NCBI GenBank assembly: GCA_963576475.1
Contig: OY754987.1
Location: 10,349,756-10,413,755, forward strand
Source: Molanna angustata
Taxonomy: Eukaryota; Arthropoda; Insecta; Trichoptera; Molannidae
Length of the DNA stretch: 64,000 nucleotides
Direction: 5' to 3'
Numbering within the stretch: the stretch's first letter is position 1; the number at the start of each line of letters is the position of its first letter. The notes beneath the pieces were generated by a model. The model was not told the origin of the DNA. It was given only the letters and a program-made list of their open reading frames with translations, and did not search any database. Shown here piece by piece: positions 44,591 to 57,082 of this stretch. The position numbers and the translations under genes are program-made.

Positions 44591-47500
44591 AATTTTCCAT
44601 ACAAGATTTGAATACTTTTGTTGACGCCAATATGTCATTATAATTATTGTCGTATTTTCTTATACCAAATGACATATAATATTGTTGCAACTGCTGTCCG
44701 CCCTACACCCAAAAAATCAGTCTCCTTTCAAAACCGCGTCCTGTCGACACCACCCACATCTCTTCTGTTTTCCGCTCCTCAAAAATCACTTAACGCATCA
44801 TAAATGTTATCACCGCGCGCGCGTGTGAGATTCAAGTGAATAGTGACAAGTTGTGATCATCCTTCAAGGGAGAGGACCAAGAATCAAGTGAGTTTCCATT
44901 ATATATCCTTCCTTTGTCTTGCCGTCTTGCGGTAGTTGCAACTTATCACACCTGCAAAATACAGTCCACTTCTACTTTTCATTTTTACTTTATATTACAT
45001 ATTCGCGTCTTCAACTTTATAGAATGACTTATAGTGAGGAGTTTAGCGTTAATGTGATTATGTAATAATTGATTACCATTTCGACCCTGTTGTTATAATA
45101 TGCGCTGACCCGTGTCGTGTTCAGTCCGATCCTGCATATCGCCGCCTTATATAACAAGATCAGTGTAGTCGTTTAACAGCGTTGTATCACAATAAAGACA
45201 TTACACGCCGTCCCGGCCCAACCAGGTACATGCATGCACACGCCAACATAAAGATACATAATATAGTCGATACATACATAAATATATTGTTAGGGGCTAT
45301 CATTCATTACAGAGACGTAATCAGTGCTCGGACATTATGTAATTGTATAAGATTTTCTGTGAGGTACCGGCTTAGAATGTTTTCGGGTGTCTCGTAAGGT
45401 ATATCTGACAAAACCCTTAGGAGTTTGGGATTAAGATATTGTATAACTTTGAATAATTTCTGTCCGCTAAATTTCGTTATTGATACCTACACTTTTTTAT
45501 GTGATAAACTCGATTTTTAATCTTCCCAGAAATCGAGTTTTTTGTCATTTTGTATGAAAATTTGAATTTTCAAACTTAAATATCTGGATCCCTAGACGTT
45601 CATTTTTAATCAAATAAATGAGGTGTATTTTCTATTGAGCTAGTCAATATCTCTGCAAAGTGTATTTAATTTACGTTTATAAGGAAATGTACACTCGCGC
45701 ACCGGTCTTTGGTTACCTCACATTGTGGGATAATAATACCGTGATATATTTTTTACAGGAAAAATAAAAAATAGGTAGGTAAACTTACATATAAAAATAA
45801 AAATACAAAATAAAGCAATTCAATATTAGTGCCCCATAAAGTGTATATGTACACTTATATAAAAGTAAATTGAATGTGTAGACACTTGCGTGATGGTATG
45901 AAAATTTGCTCAATTATAAGTAGATACTTTCTTGATTTAATGTATTTTTGTTTTATTTAATGTCCTGGTATATTTGATGTTATAGTTATTTTTATCTTTT
46001 TACTACAAATAATGAAATAAAGTTTTTGTACCATTGTAAAAAATTCTATTATACTGAGAATATTTGATCAATACGGCCCATAGTCCGCTTCTGCCATTCC
46101 TATGTTTGCATATAGATTTTCGGCAGACAAACGTGTGTGTCTATAAGTAAGTAAAGTTGGTAAGTATAGGTACCCAAGGGCCCTATAAATAAACAATAAT
46201 ATATTACCGATCCCAAACACGGCCACAGTCTCAGCCTTTGTAACCTCTGCCTCCGAGGACTAGAGGTGGTATGCGCGACTCGATAATCGTGTCGTATTTC
46301 TTTTATTTACACTTGGGCACATACATACATTATTCGTTAATACCTACATATCTACCTTCTTCGATCTTTGTGCCCCTAATACATTGTATCCATTTTGAGT
46401 ATTGTCTTATTCGTATGTTCTAACTTACTGTCCGTTGCTGCTGACGTTGATGGCTTAGAAATCCATTTTTCAGAAGAGTAAAGCTCTCCCTGAGTTACCT
46501 AAGATTGGGTTACCTAAAAATGACTACTGCTGTGTGACTGTCTGTCACCAGCTTAACATTGCGTTTCTTTACCCGTGGAAGATGATTTCTGGTTCATTTT
46601 AACTACTTCGATTTTGAAACTTAATTCATCTTTTTAAATGCAATTAAACGACAGTGATATATTATCTAAAACTCCTCATATACGCGTTTTTAACACCGTT
46701 GCCACTTCAGTCATTAGAATATTTGTTCACAATCGCTTGTTACGCGGGTGTATAAGGCATCTCCTCTTTTTCGTGTTTCAAGACAATAACAGTAATAGGC
46801 ATTTGGAATGCATCATGATTTATCTATGATTGTAACATTTGGTCGCTATAATTATGTTATAGCGAACGATATTCTCATACATGCATAACTATATGTATGC
46901 ACATGGATAGGTAGGTATATGTAATGACACATCAATATTTTGAGATTTAATATTATTGTTGCATTTTATCCTACCTATACAAATTTGCCTGTAAAAATCA
47001 CTCATCATCAAGAACACGCCGTGTGAATTTATGTTTCGGACTCTCATCAAATCTTGTAAAATAATTCATTCAAATCAAACATCGCCATCCAACTTATCAG
47101 TATAGTGTTTGTGATTATTGTGTGAGGCGAACATCAGGAGGCATTGGGAAAAATCTGAACCAGACCAGGAAAGGTAGGCAAATATTCCTTCAATTCTTTC
47201 CTCCTGTCACTGGGTAAAACCAGTGGCACACACAACATTCTCTCAATAACATTCGGAATTTCCAATCAAAGCAATATTATGTTAACGCAAAATTTCAGCT
47301 GTATTCGTGTTTGAATCAGGGTATTATTACCTAGATATTAATAATGATAAGTATATTCAATGCCTTTTGATATTGAAATATCATAGATTACATATATCAT
47401 TTTGCAATTTGAAAATGCTTATCTTCTTCTTTGGTTTCAATATTGGGGATTAGTTGGCAGCAAAACTATGCATATCTTCCTCCATTCAACTCGGTCTTCA

Positions 47501-48035
47501 GTGACTCTTTTCAACAATGTGTAGGAAGTACATATATGTAATGTCGTGGCACATATTTTCTAGGCGGGGACGCCCTCTGCCAATTGTTTCCTCTACCATA
47601 GCCATTGGCCATGTGTCGCAACATGGCCATTATGGCCAGTCCAATTTGCACGCCTTTTTGATATGGTGTTTATTACATGCCTAGTTTCTTCAATTTTACT
47701 GAGAACCTCACCATTTGTAATATGGTACCTCCAAGAAATGCGATGTACCTATTCGTCGGTAGGTCCACATCTCGAAGGCTTCCAATATTTCATGGTCTCT
47801 TCCACCTATGCACAATGTCACACAACCATATAGCAAAATACTATCTAAGCTTTAGTTGTTCCTAACTAGGTTATTGTTTTAGGTAGCTGGGATGAATTTG
47901 ACCTTGTCTACCTATTCTGAACGATTCTCTGAGCAATGCGTGTCATTTTTATTTGAGTTTATTTAAGAATTTAGACTAACCCAACTATCTCCTTTTGATT
48001 TTCGATCTCCATTTGTGATTTATATACTCTATATA
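44591..48035. other. AT-rich spacer, no gene recognised
   Basis: Possible non-coding exon ends are seen at 44887 (CAAGTGAGTTTCC) and about 47170 (AAAGGTAGGCAA), but without coding support. 45690-45745 contains a copy of the GTGGGATA-type repeat. Short ORFs have no recognisable content. A further LINE-like stretch may exist at 47430-47860 (minus), too decayed to name. Confidence 0.35.
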
Positions 48036-48830
48036 GGTACTTCTTCTTCTTCTTCTTCAGCCAGTTTTCATCCATTCTTGGACATAGGCCTCCCCTTTGA
48101 TCCTCCACAACTCCCTGTCTTGGGCACACTGCATCCATCTCCCTCCGGCACATTTCTTGATGTCATCAGAACACCTTGCCTGGGGTCTGCCAACACCTCT
48201 TCGGCTTGTTCGCGGTCGCCATTCTAAGATCTTTTTGGTCCATCGTGAATTCTGGCATCTGGCAATATGCCCAGCCCAGCTCCACTTAAGGCCAGCGACC
48301 CTTTCCGCTACATCGGCTACTTTGGTTCTTTGTCTTATCATGACATTCTGAATTCTGTCCCTTATTGAAATACCCAGCAACTTTCTCTCCATAGCTCTCT
48401 GTGTCACTAACAGCTTGTGCATTATTCTTTTTATTAGGACCGATGTTTCCATTCCATAAGTAAGCACTGGGAGAACACATGCATCAAAAAGCTTCTTTTT
48501 CAAATAATGGGAGTATTTACGGGATTTCAGAATGTATGATAATTCCAAAAGCTGCCCAGGCAAGGCCACGTCTTCTCTCTATTTCTGCCTCTTGATTTTC
48601 TTTGGCAAGCATCACGGTATGGCCTAGATATATGTATCTGTCTACTCTTTCAATTTGCACTCCATCTATTATGATGGGGAAGGACTCTTCTGCGTTACTC
48701 ATCATTATGGTCTTGGAGATGTTCATCTTCAATCCAATGTTCACACAGGCTGAATTTATTTCTATCAGCATAGTTTTCAATTCCTCCTCATCCTTGGCAA
48801 ATATGACATACATTATACATATATTATAAC
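48036..48830 (-). pseudogene. RTE-like LINE reverse transcriptase C-terminus
   Basis: 48517-48813 encodes the palm and thumb region (GLKMNISKTIMM, Y-L-G-H-T-V). After a frameshift near 48545, 48057-48530 encodes V-L-P-V-L-T-Y-G-M-E-T, L-K-W-S-W-A-G-H-I-A-R, G-V-G-R-P-Q-A-R-C-S-D-D-I-K and the end E-A-Y-V-Q-E-W-M-K-T-G. A (GAA)n tail follows at 48043-48057. It is 5'-truncated and inactive. Confidence 0.85.
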
Positions 48831-49020
48831 CACAATCTTAAGAGTCCTGGTGATAATATGCTTTGTAATAAATCAATTCTGAAGAAATAGGTAATTAATA
48901 TGTCGGTAATGAAAATGTGTAGGTACTATTATACGTTGTTTATAGGCCTGTGTTTTAATATCAAATTACAGGCTATTTTAGTCTCTTACAATAATTAATG
49001 CAATAATAACGCAATAATTA

Positions 49021-49222
<202 letters not shown>

Positions 49223-49559
49223 CGGCGTAAGCCTATTACAAAGAATCACGGTTAGGTATACAATGCATATAAATAAAGTTTGTATAGTTTTAAAAGATAA
49301 TACATTACTTATAAAAAGTTATGTAGGTACCTACGCAGAAAATGTTCAAACACTTTAAACAGTTTAGCAAAAGACGAACACTATTTTTGCAATGGACAGG
49401 GAAGGACAAAATCCACCAAAATTTTTGGAATATTCTACTTGAAAGGGGAACAAATCAGTTCAGCCAGAATGTCAACGTTGAAACGTTGGTTTTGTAACGA
49501 CAAGTCGCGTTGTAAAGAATGTGAACCAACTCACTATTATACCAATATTTTTTTTTTAC

Positions 49560-49782
49560 TCATCTGATACATTAATAACATCTCAAATGAGGTTCACCAC
49601 CCATTCTGAATGTAGTGCCTTTTCAGGAGAGACGAGACAGGTGTGTATGGATACACACAATGATGAGATGTTTTTTTTTCGATTACCCGACTCTTGCGGG
49701 ACACCTGAAAACTCTGACTATAGAAAAGAGTGGATTCACTATTCTAGGCCGTTGCCTCAAAGCTAAATGTAATTAGTTCTAT
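49560..49782 (+). repeat. unnamed repeat R3
   Basis: GGTTCACCACCCATTCTGAATG and the following GAGACGA-type block recur at 54214-54270. The remainder is unassigned. Confidence 0.5.
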
Positions 49783-49794
49783 GTAAACCTACTC

Positions 49795-50150
49795 TTCTTC
49801 TTCTTCTTCCTCAGCTAGGACTATGTCCTGTATTTCTCGGTACCTGCTCCTGGGAGGAGGACGTCCAAGCTGTCCCTCCATCGTTTTGGCGGTCTTCCTG
49901 GAGGTCTGCTACCTGTAGGATGTTCATCAGTTGATATCCTCACTACTCGGTCTGAGCTTGCTCTCCCCACGTGACCTCTCCAGAAACGTCTTCTTGTTCT
50001 ACCCCATCGCACCACGTCCTCAACATCACAAATTTTCCTTATTTCGGAGCTCCTCATTTGATCGCGGAGAGTTACTCCTGCGATGGGCCGTAGAGTCTTC
50101 ATCTCCGTGGTTCTAAGGAGACTTTTTGTACGGGTGGTGTCAGCTCTTGG
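49795..50150 (-). pseudogene. RTE-like LINE A 3' end, 5'-truncated insertion
   Basis: The minus strand encodes M-K-T-L-R-P-I-A-G-V-T-L-R-D-Q-M-R-S-S-E, R-W-G-R-T-R-R-R-F-W-R-G-H-V-G-R and G-S-R-P-P-G-R-P-P-K-R-W-R-D, with the (GAA)n tail at 49795-49810. GTAAACCTACTC is present at both sides (about 49784 and 50151), a 12-bp target duplication. The target on the right is LINE family D. Confidence 0.85.
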
Positions 50151-50652
50151 TAAACCTACTCCTGTGGAACAAATCCAATTACTAACTGGAATTGCACCAC
50201 CACGTAAAAGAAGAGCCGTAGCTACTGAAGAGGAAAAGATGAGACAACAGAATGATTCTCGACATCCGCTATATGGTCACATCCTCCCGCCCTCAAGACT
50301 CAAGTCTAGAAACAGTTTTCTCAGTAATACAATCGCACTAACCTCAACCAGCGAAAAGAGTCTAGTTGTGGAAGGAAGGGTTTGGAAGTGAAAACTTCCA
50401 TGAACCAACAGAGTTACTTCCAACGGGTCACCGACTACCACAAGCAGCCTGGAAATCCCTGAATAGACTATGGAAGGTTGTAGGAAGGTGCAAGGTAAAC
50501 CTGGACAGATGGAGAATGCTAGAGGATGACCAGGACATGGCATGCGAATGTGGGGGACGCAGAACATGTCACACCTGCTGAACTGCCCGCTTATGGAAGA
50601 AGGGTGCTCTGAAGAGGATCTGTGGCGAGCGAATGAATAATAATAATAATAA
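50151..50652 (+). pseudogene. LINE family D C-terminus
   Basis: The strand encodes P-T-P-V-E-Q-I-Q-L-L-T-G-I-A-P-P-R-K-R-R-A-V-A-T, then G-H-R-L-P-Q-A-A-W-K-S-L-N-R-L, then C-E-C-G followed, after a shift, by L-L-N-C-P-L: a C2HC-like end. The first block is typical of I/Jockey-group LINE tails. It ends in an (AAT)n run at 50634-50655. Confidence 0.7.
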
Positions 50653-51535
50653 TAAGTCATTTGTATAGCGCCGTTTAATGATTCAAGATCATACCAAGGG
50701 CGCTGATAGTCTAATGTTGTGTTGCTCTTTGAAACAAAGCTGTTTTTAATCCTTTAGTGAAAGTGCTCTTGCTTTGAGCACTGCGGACATCTAGAGGCAG
50801 TGAATTCCACTTAATAGGACCACTCACACTAAAGCATCGGTCATAGTAAGCCGCTTTGTTGACTCTGTCCAACTCCTTTAAGGAATCGTTACTCTGTGAT
50901 CCAGATGACCTGAGTGTGAGATGCCTCCCAGAGAGATCTCTTCTCTGACACAGCTCATGTATATATTTTGGTGCCAGGTTGTTCAAAGCATTATATACTG
51001 TCAAACAAATTTTGTAATCAATTCGCTCTGGACACTTCAACCAGTGTAATTCGTTTAGTAGTGGAGTTATGTGACATCGTTTTTCTGCACCGAAAATAAG
51101 TCTTGCCGCTGTGTTAAATACCATCTGTAGTCTATCGAGCTGATACTTCGGCAATCCAGCATAAATGCCGTTGCAGTAATCAAGCCGAGACACAACGAAT
51201 GAATTTACAAGTGTTTTAGTCTCATTCTTAGGTAAATTTCGACGAATGGTTTTAAGTTGTCTGAGTTGAAAAAAACATGAACTGACCGTTTTTGAGATTT
51301 GAAGGTCAAGTGACAACTTATTGTCCAAGTGAATACCCAAGAATTTGACACTTGTAGCTGGCACGAGTGTTTCTCCGTTGATGTTGATAGGAGTACTCTC
51401 AATGAGGTTCTGTCGCCGTGGTGAAGCTACCCACATAAACTCTGTTTTAGTTGGGTTCAGTTTAAGCTTGTTGCTAGACATCCACGTGGCGACTTTTTCG
51501 ATGCACTCAACAGTTTCTACTTCCAGATGAAAATG
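50651..51535 (-). pseudogene. CR1/L2-like LINE reverse transcriptase C-terminus
   Basis: A 256-residue open frame encodes L-N-P-T-K-T-E-F, F-L-G-I-H-L-D-N-K-L-S, V-V-S-R-L-D-Y-C-N-G-I-Y-A-G-L-P, Q-M-V-F-N-T-A-A-R-L-I-F and, at the end, F-S-V-S-G-P-I-K-W-N-S-L-P. These are hallmark blocks of the CR1/L2/Rex group. The 3' UTR (ATAGCGCC) joins an (AAT)n tail at 50640. The frame is intact but 5'-truncated at about 51530. Confidence 0.85.
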
Positions 51536-51589
51536 CTATTATGGCTGCAAATCACTGGAGGGACATAATATACATACATAGGTTAATGA

Positions 51590-51680
51590 TCTTGGTTAAT
51601 TAATTTTGTAAATAATTTCTATCGCGCCGATTAATGAATTAGGATCATTTCAAGAACGCTTAAATGATTGCTTAAAATTT
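51590..51680 (-). repeat. 3' end fragment of a CR1/L2-like LINE
   Basis: TTTCTATCGCGCCGATTAAT and AGGATCATTTCAAGAACGCT match the 3' UTR at 50655-50705 with changes. Confidence 0.5.
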
Positions 51681-51779
51681 TGTAAGAAATAGTAGGTACC
51701 TATTAATCATTTAACTTATTTCGGTTTAACTTATGTATTCATAAATAAATTAAACTTATGTATGATAGAATAAAAATGA

Positions 51780-52135
51780 GGATATTAGACAAGAATGTTT
51801 GATTGAAAGAGATATCGAAAGGAAGATAAAAATAAATGCCCTGAGGTGGTTTAGTCACATATAAATAATGAGTGATGACCGTCTGACAAAAAAGTATACA
51901 AGGTTGATAAAAGAGAAACTAAAAGTAGAGGTCGGCCTAGGAAAATTTGGCACGATCACATAAATGGAATTTTGAAAGATGGAGACGTAAAAAGTGAGAA
52001 TAATAGAAGAGCGTGTATGAGACGATGCATGGATGCGAATAAAGCGAGAAATGTATGTCAAGAGAGAGGAGTCTGGCGTTCGGTTCTCTATGCCTACCCA
52101 AAATAGGGAAATTTCGTGATTGTATGGTATGGTAA
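51780..52135 (+). pseudogene. RTE-like LINE family B, 3' end
   Basis: The strand encodes R-P-R-K-I-W-H-D-H-I-N-G-I-L-K-D-G-D-V-K, R-R-A-C-M-R-R-C-M and V-W-R-S-V-L-Y-A-Y-P-K. The TGATTGTATGGTATGGT tail follows. It is the better copy of the fragment at 8262-8450. Confidence 0.75.
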
Positions 52136-53985
52136 CTTATTACGGTATTTTAAAGAGAACTCAATAAAGCACATTTTTTTAGTGCATTTTAATGTAGGTA
52201 AACGTGACTAAAAACGTTTTCGAAATACTTTTTCTTCAATGGCTCTAAAGCCCATATCTCCCCTTGCCCTCTAGCAACTTACTTCTCCAACCTTTCCTGT
52301 TACTTGCTACGACCTTCCAGTTTTGCACACTCAGAAGCTCTTCCCAACGCAGCCTCTCCCGACCTGTCTTTTGCCACCTGGGTGCCCCTCCAAGACTCTT
52401 TTTGGTACCCGCAATGAGGGCATTCTCTGAAGATGCCCAGCCCGTCTCAGCCTGGATAGTCTTATATGTTCAGAAATTTTAGGGCTTTATATTTGTTCTA
52501 TAACTCGTCATTGAATCTTATTCTCCATGTTTGTCCATCATACTCGAGTCTCAGGATTTTATGCAGCACTCTTCTTTCTAAGATGTTTTTTTTAAATACA
52601 TATAAGTATTTTAATTTGTGTCTTGAGTCAGCTCAGGGGTTTAAAAAACAAATAATTTTAACAATAGGTACATCGGATAAAATTCCACCTTAAATAGGTA
52701 TGTGTAAGCAACCGTTTGTCACGTTATTTAAGATGTAAATTTTCAGCAGAAATACCAAAGTAAAACAGTGGACAACTTCATTTGTCTCAAGGTAAGTGGT
52801 ATCGGGTTCCAAACACGCAAATTATTACGTATACCTTACTTGACCAACTTGTTTTAAATTGCGTGGGAAGGTATCTTTCTCACTCAGCAATTCCTCATGT
52901 GGCTGGCTGAGAGTCAAAGCTCCTCAAGACCTCTCTGTCTCCAGCACAGTGTGTCGCATCTCTTAAAGTGAGGCAAGGTAAGGTAAAAACTTTGAAGTTG
53001 AATCGTTCAAAGTTGAAAGAGATAGACATACATAATATTAGTAATGACACCACGCCTGTGTAACGCAAAATGTATGGCACAAACTGTAGGGACTTTAATA
53101 TTACTATTAAGGGGGCATAAACACCCCAATTTCAAATCAGATTCCACAAATACATGTAACAATGTGTTTCTAAAAAAAAATACCATTAGTATTTTCAACA
53201 TTTCTCTGCTGATTGTTCGTCACACAATTTTAAAATTCATTATAAATTCTCCTAAAATAATTATTTTAAATATCCATTTTTCAACATATTTTTTTTAAAT
53301 TACTCCATAACTATGTGTCGCAAAGAAATAAATCTTTCATATGCTTAAAGAGTGCGTACAATCAAAGTTAATGACCGATATTTTTTTCAATTCAAGTTAG
53401 GTTTGTTCATAAAATGCAAAAAACCAAGAAATTTGGGGTTTCCGATATTTTGAATCAAATAATATAAACCATTTTTAACGCACGCGATAGTTACCCTTAG
53501 AAACGCTTAGCTCCATAATCCATTAGGGGGTTTTACTATATCATGTTTTCAGTCACTAGGTTTTGCGTTATACATAATATGTCCTCTTAAACTTTAACAG
53601 TATCATTTATAAAACTTCCTTGAATCATCATGGTTGGATCACGGTTCAATTGAACCTGGTTTAAAGTTTTATATCACGTTCAACTGAAAACTTATCTATT
53701 GAAATATTTAAACCGCAGTTCAGTTGGACTCAATTTTGAACTCTATTTTATACGACAGCACCGAATTTAGTTTTTTTTAGTTGGTTGTCATGACCTCATA
53801 ACAGTATGCGCGGCACGGAACACGTGCAAGCCACGTGATAGTTCTGTCAAACTCTAGTTATTGCATTTTTTGACATTCGATATTTTTGTTTGAATTCAAC
53901 GAGAATAAACAATTCTAACGAATATAATCGCTTTTTATATATACTTCTCATATCTTATGTTAATAGCTAAAGCTCTGATGCTTTA
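52136..53985. other. AT-rich spacer, no gene recognised
   Basis: 52250-52560 is less AT-rich and may be a decayed LINE tail. 53630-53780 has repeated GGTTCAATTGAACC-like palindromes. Nothing firm. Confidence 0.35.
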
Positions 53986-53989
53986 CATT

Positions 53990-54370
53990 TAAAAAGATCT
54001 GAAGTCAATGACAGTCCACGAGTGCGCATCTTCTATTCACATTCATGTATTTTTTTGTCGTTTACTTAGCGTTCTGTGAATGAGCTGTTCACAGTCCCCA
54101 TATGCAGAGCGGGTGGCGGTGGAAGTAGCGAGACTTCATTGTATGAAAAAGTTAGTATTATAGCCGGGAAATCGAAAATACAATGAATAAATTACATCCC
54201 ACATAGTTCAGCAAGGTGGTTCACCACACATTCTGAATGTTGCCTTTTTAGGTGAGACGATACTAGTGTGTGGTATACATGCACGTGTCGTGCTCACTTT
54301 TCCAAGATAATGTATGCCCTCACACCTGTCGCTGGTTACCGGACATTGTGGGATATGCCGTGAAGGTGTG
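53990..54370 (+). repeat. adjacent copies of unnamed repeats R2, R3 and the TGGGATATGCCGT repeat
   Basis: R2 lies at about 53990-54150 (AAAAAGATCTGAAGTCAATG, GTCCCCATATGCAGAGCGGG), R3 at about 54214-54260 (GGTTCACCACACATTCTGAA) and the fourth repeat at 54260-54370 (GTGGTATACATG, TGGGATATGCCGTGAAG). Confidence 0.6.
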
Positions 54371-54549
54371 AATTAATGCATGAATGTCACTTCTGTGAAT
54401 ATTTTCATATGACAAATTTTGTCATATCTAATACATAATTTCATTATACTTACACAAATATTTTTAGTAGGGCTCAGTACCTACCTACTAAAATAAAAAT
54501 TGATATCTAAAAGTATTTTTTTAATAGAATGAAATTAAAAATATGTTTG

Positions 54550-54650
54550 TGATATAGGTGAAAGAAATCGGTCATGGTAGGATTCGAACTCGTGACCACT
54601 GGATTACTAACCCAGCGCGCTAACCGCTCTGCCACCACCCATCTACGTAC
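54550..54650 (-). repeat. tRNA-Thr-like SINE head, family S2
   Basis: On the minus strand, box A (TGGCAGAGCGGTTAGCGCGC), an anticodon-arm-like CTGGGTTAGTAATCCAG (AGT in the loop) and box B (GAGTTCGAATCC) are in tRNA order. The T-stem and acceptor stem do not pair. The sequence after box B matches the copy at 37550-37645, so it is a SINE. Confidence 0.7.
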
Positions 54651-54659
54651 ATAGGTACC

Positions 54660-55470
54660 TAACTATCGCGTTAAAATCTAATTAACATTAAATTAAAATT
54701 TACTTTAATCACATTCGACAATAATTAGGTAGTAAGAAATGCTGTGCGTTTTGTTTCGAACATTCTTTTTTCAAATTTAAATAAAAAAAGTCCCTCAAAT
54801 AGACACGTTGAATTTAAAATGTCCAAAAACGGCTTTATACTGCTCATATCCTTGACCTAATGAATTATGTCAAACCTGGCACAATGTCCCTAATCAATTA
54901 CATATTATTATCTATTGTTGTCTCGAACAAAACCTGACCACGGACTTACGGTCCACGTCCAATTGGAACACATTTTTGTGATGAAAAATTTTAATTTGAC
55001 GGCTTGTAAAATACGCCGATAGTCAAAAGAACAAAAATTATCTTCGGACATATTATTTTATTGCCACAAAGTGAGTCGTTCCTTCTTGCTAAGCGCCATT
55101 TTATTTGAAAACCTCGAAATATTCAAAATATCTCGAAGCGTTCTAAATTGGCCCATAAATCCGTGGACGGTTTTCAAGCGACAATGTAGGCGTAATTGAT
55201 CAGCGACTTTTGGCGTCCAATAAGTCCTACTGAAGCTACCTCCTAATGATCTAATGCGTTCGATATTCAAATTCGATTTGATTGTTTTCATTCTTATTTT
55301 GAATATCCGTTTTGTGTTCTAGGGATTTCGAATTAATTTCACCATAGACAAAGGAGCAGCGAAAATCAGATAAAATATTTAAAATGTCAATAATATGTCT
55401 ATAGAAGATATTTTTGCCGGTTTGGGATTATATTATATGAATCCCTAAAATATACAAAAAAGTAGTAAAA
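54660..55470. other. AT-rich spacer, nothing recognised
   Basis: A minus-strand open frame at 55058-55291 has no recognisable motif. Confidence 0.35.
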
Positions 55471-55474
55471 GTCA

Positions 55475-55580
55475 CTGGTATGTGGGTATACTTACACGCG
55501 TGTGTCGCACTTCCTTTTATAAGAAATGCACACCCGCAAACCTATAGTTAGTTACCCCACATTTTGGGATATGCCGTACA
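55475..55580 (+). repeat. copy of the TGGGATATGCCGT repeat
   Basis: GTGGGTATACTTACACGCGT, ATGCACACCCGCAAACCTAT and TTTGGGATATGCCGT are in the same order as in the other copies. Confidence 0.65.
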
Positions 55581-55584
55581 ATAA

Positions 55585-56525
55585 TTGAAAGACAATTTTA
55601 TTTTTCATGTATTTTATTCTTTCAAATTAATTTCACGTTGCTTGGGTTGGTTGGAATAAATTGCCTTTTGGAAATTATCCTGCATTTGTGTATATTATTG
55701 TATATACATTAAATAAATAAATATGTAGGTACTTACCTACTTACATTACAAATTTATTACCTACAGCCCTCCGAAGTCAAAAATATGTTTTTTTTTCTCA
55801 TGGGTTTCGAATTACCTACCCATCGAAATAATATATTCCATTGGGGGTGTCGTAATTGAATATATTATATAACTTTAATATATTCAATATTCAGAATTAC
55901 CATTCTCTAATAAATTATTACATTTTCAATAAAAGTCAATTTAAGGGGTTTGATTATTTAAATTACTTACAAATATTTGATTTTTTATTACCATAATTGA
56001 TAAGTGAAATTCACGCTAATTAAAAAATATATATTGGAACCCTTACGTTTTTTACTCTCCATTTCAATGGAATAGTGGAGAATCGTGACTGATTCCATAT
56101 AACAAGCTCTCTTTGACACTTTAATCGCAGTATCTGCAAGTTTTTAGGTAGAGTTCTTTATAATCTTCTTATGTTCTTTTAGAGTTTTGCAAGAGGGCGT
56201 TATTAGTCCACAAAACGGGTGGTGGTGGAGGAAAAACATTCCTCCAATTCAAACACACTTAACGTGCAGGGGCGTACCTAGAAAAAAACAAACTAGGACT
56301 AGGCAAACCCTGAAAGAAAATTGGGAAATGTTGAAAATTTAATGTTTTTTTTAGCATCGTTATTCGTTTGAGTGGCCATGAAAATATTTTAAAATCACTT
56401 ACCATAATAATATCTACATTTGTGGCCCTATAAAGCAGCATCGTATCTACATACAGTTCAATTTTTAATCTTATAGTATGGTTTCAATAGAACAGTCATA
56501 AAAATATTATATGTCTTTTTTTTTT
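55585..56525. other. AT-rich spacer, nothing recognised
   Basis: No gene or repeat boundary was identified. Confidence 0.4.
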
Positions 56526-56529
56526 TTAA

Positions 56530-57082
56530 CAGATTTTTAATTATCTCAATAGAGACGAAGTTGGAATATTCATTGTAGGAGAACCGGGAAATCAAGGCAC
56601 CTACAGGGCTTACGACCTGTCATCGGCTGGTTTACGTGATCACTTTATGCGCTTGCGCAACGTTCACCAATTATGCCTTTTAATGAGATCCCTATCAATT
56701 CAATTTTTGAAAGTTCTATATATTGGAATACTGAAATTCTTTTCGCTTGAAAATAAGGAATTTTTTTTAAATTAGATGGCGTTCCAACAAAATAAATAAA
56801 AATAATAAGATTGTTGTTCATAATTTCACCCATAGATGGCTGTAGTAAAAATTCCTTATTTTCAAGCGAAAAGAATTTCAGTATTCCAATATATAGAACT
56901 TTCAAAAATTGAATTGATAGGGATCTCATTAAAAGGCATAATTGGTGAACGTTGCGCAAGCGCATAAAGTGATCACGTAAACCAGCCGATGACAGGTCGT
57001 AAGCCCTGTAGGTGCCTTGATTTCCCGGTTCCCCTACAATGAATATTCCAACTTCGTCTCTATTGAGATAATTAAAAATCTG
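56530..57082. mobile_element. TTAA-flanked foldback element (553 bp)
   Basis: The arms 56530-56761 and 56851-57082 are reverse complements in exact register over 232 bp, with only a couple of mismatches (for example near 56583), around an 89-bp centre. The ends read CAGATTTTTAATTATCTC. TTAA flanks both sides (56526-56529 and 57083-57086), as in piggyBac-type insertion. No coding sequence. Confidence 0.85.

Noticed and set aside
54560..54640. A tRNA-Thr gene on the minus strand
   Set aside because: The anticodon arm is good, but the T-stem and acceptor stem do not pair, and the sequence after box B is shared with another SINE copy.
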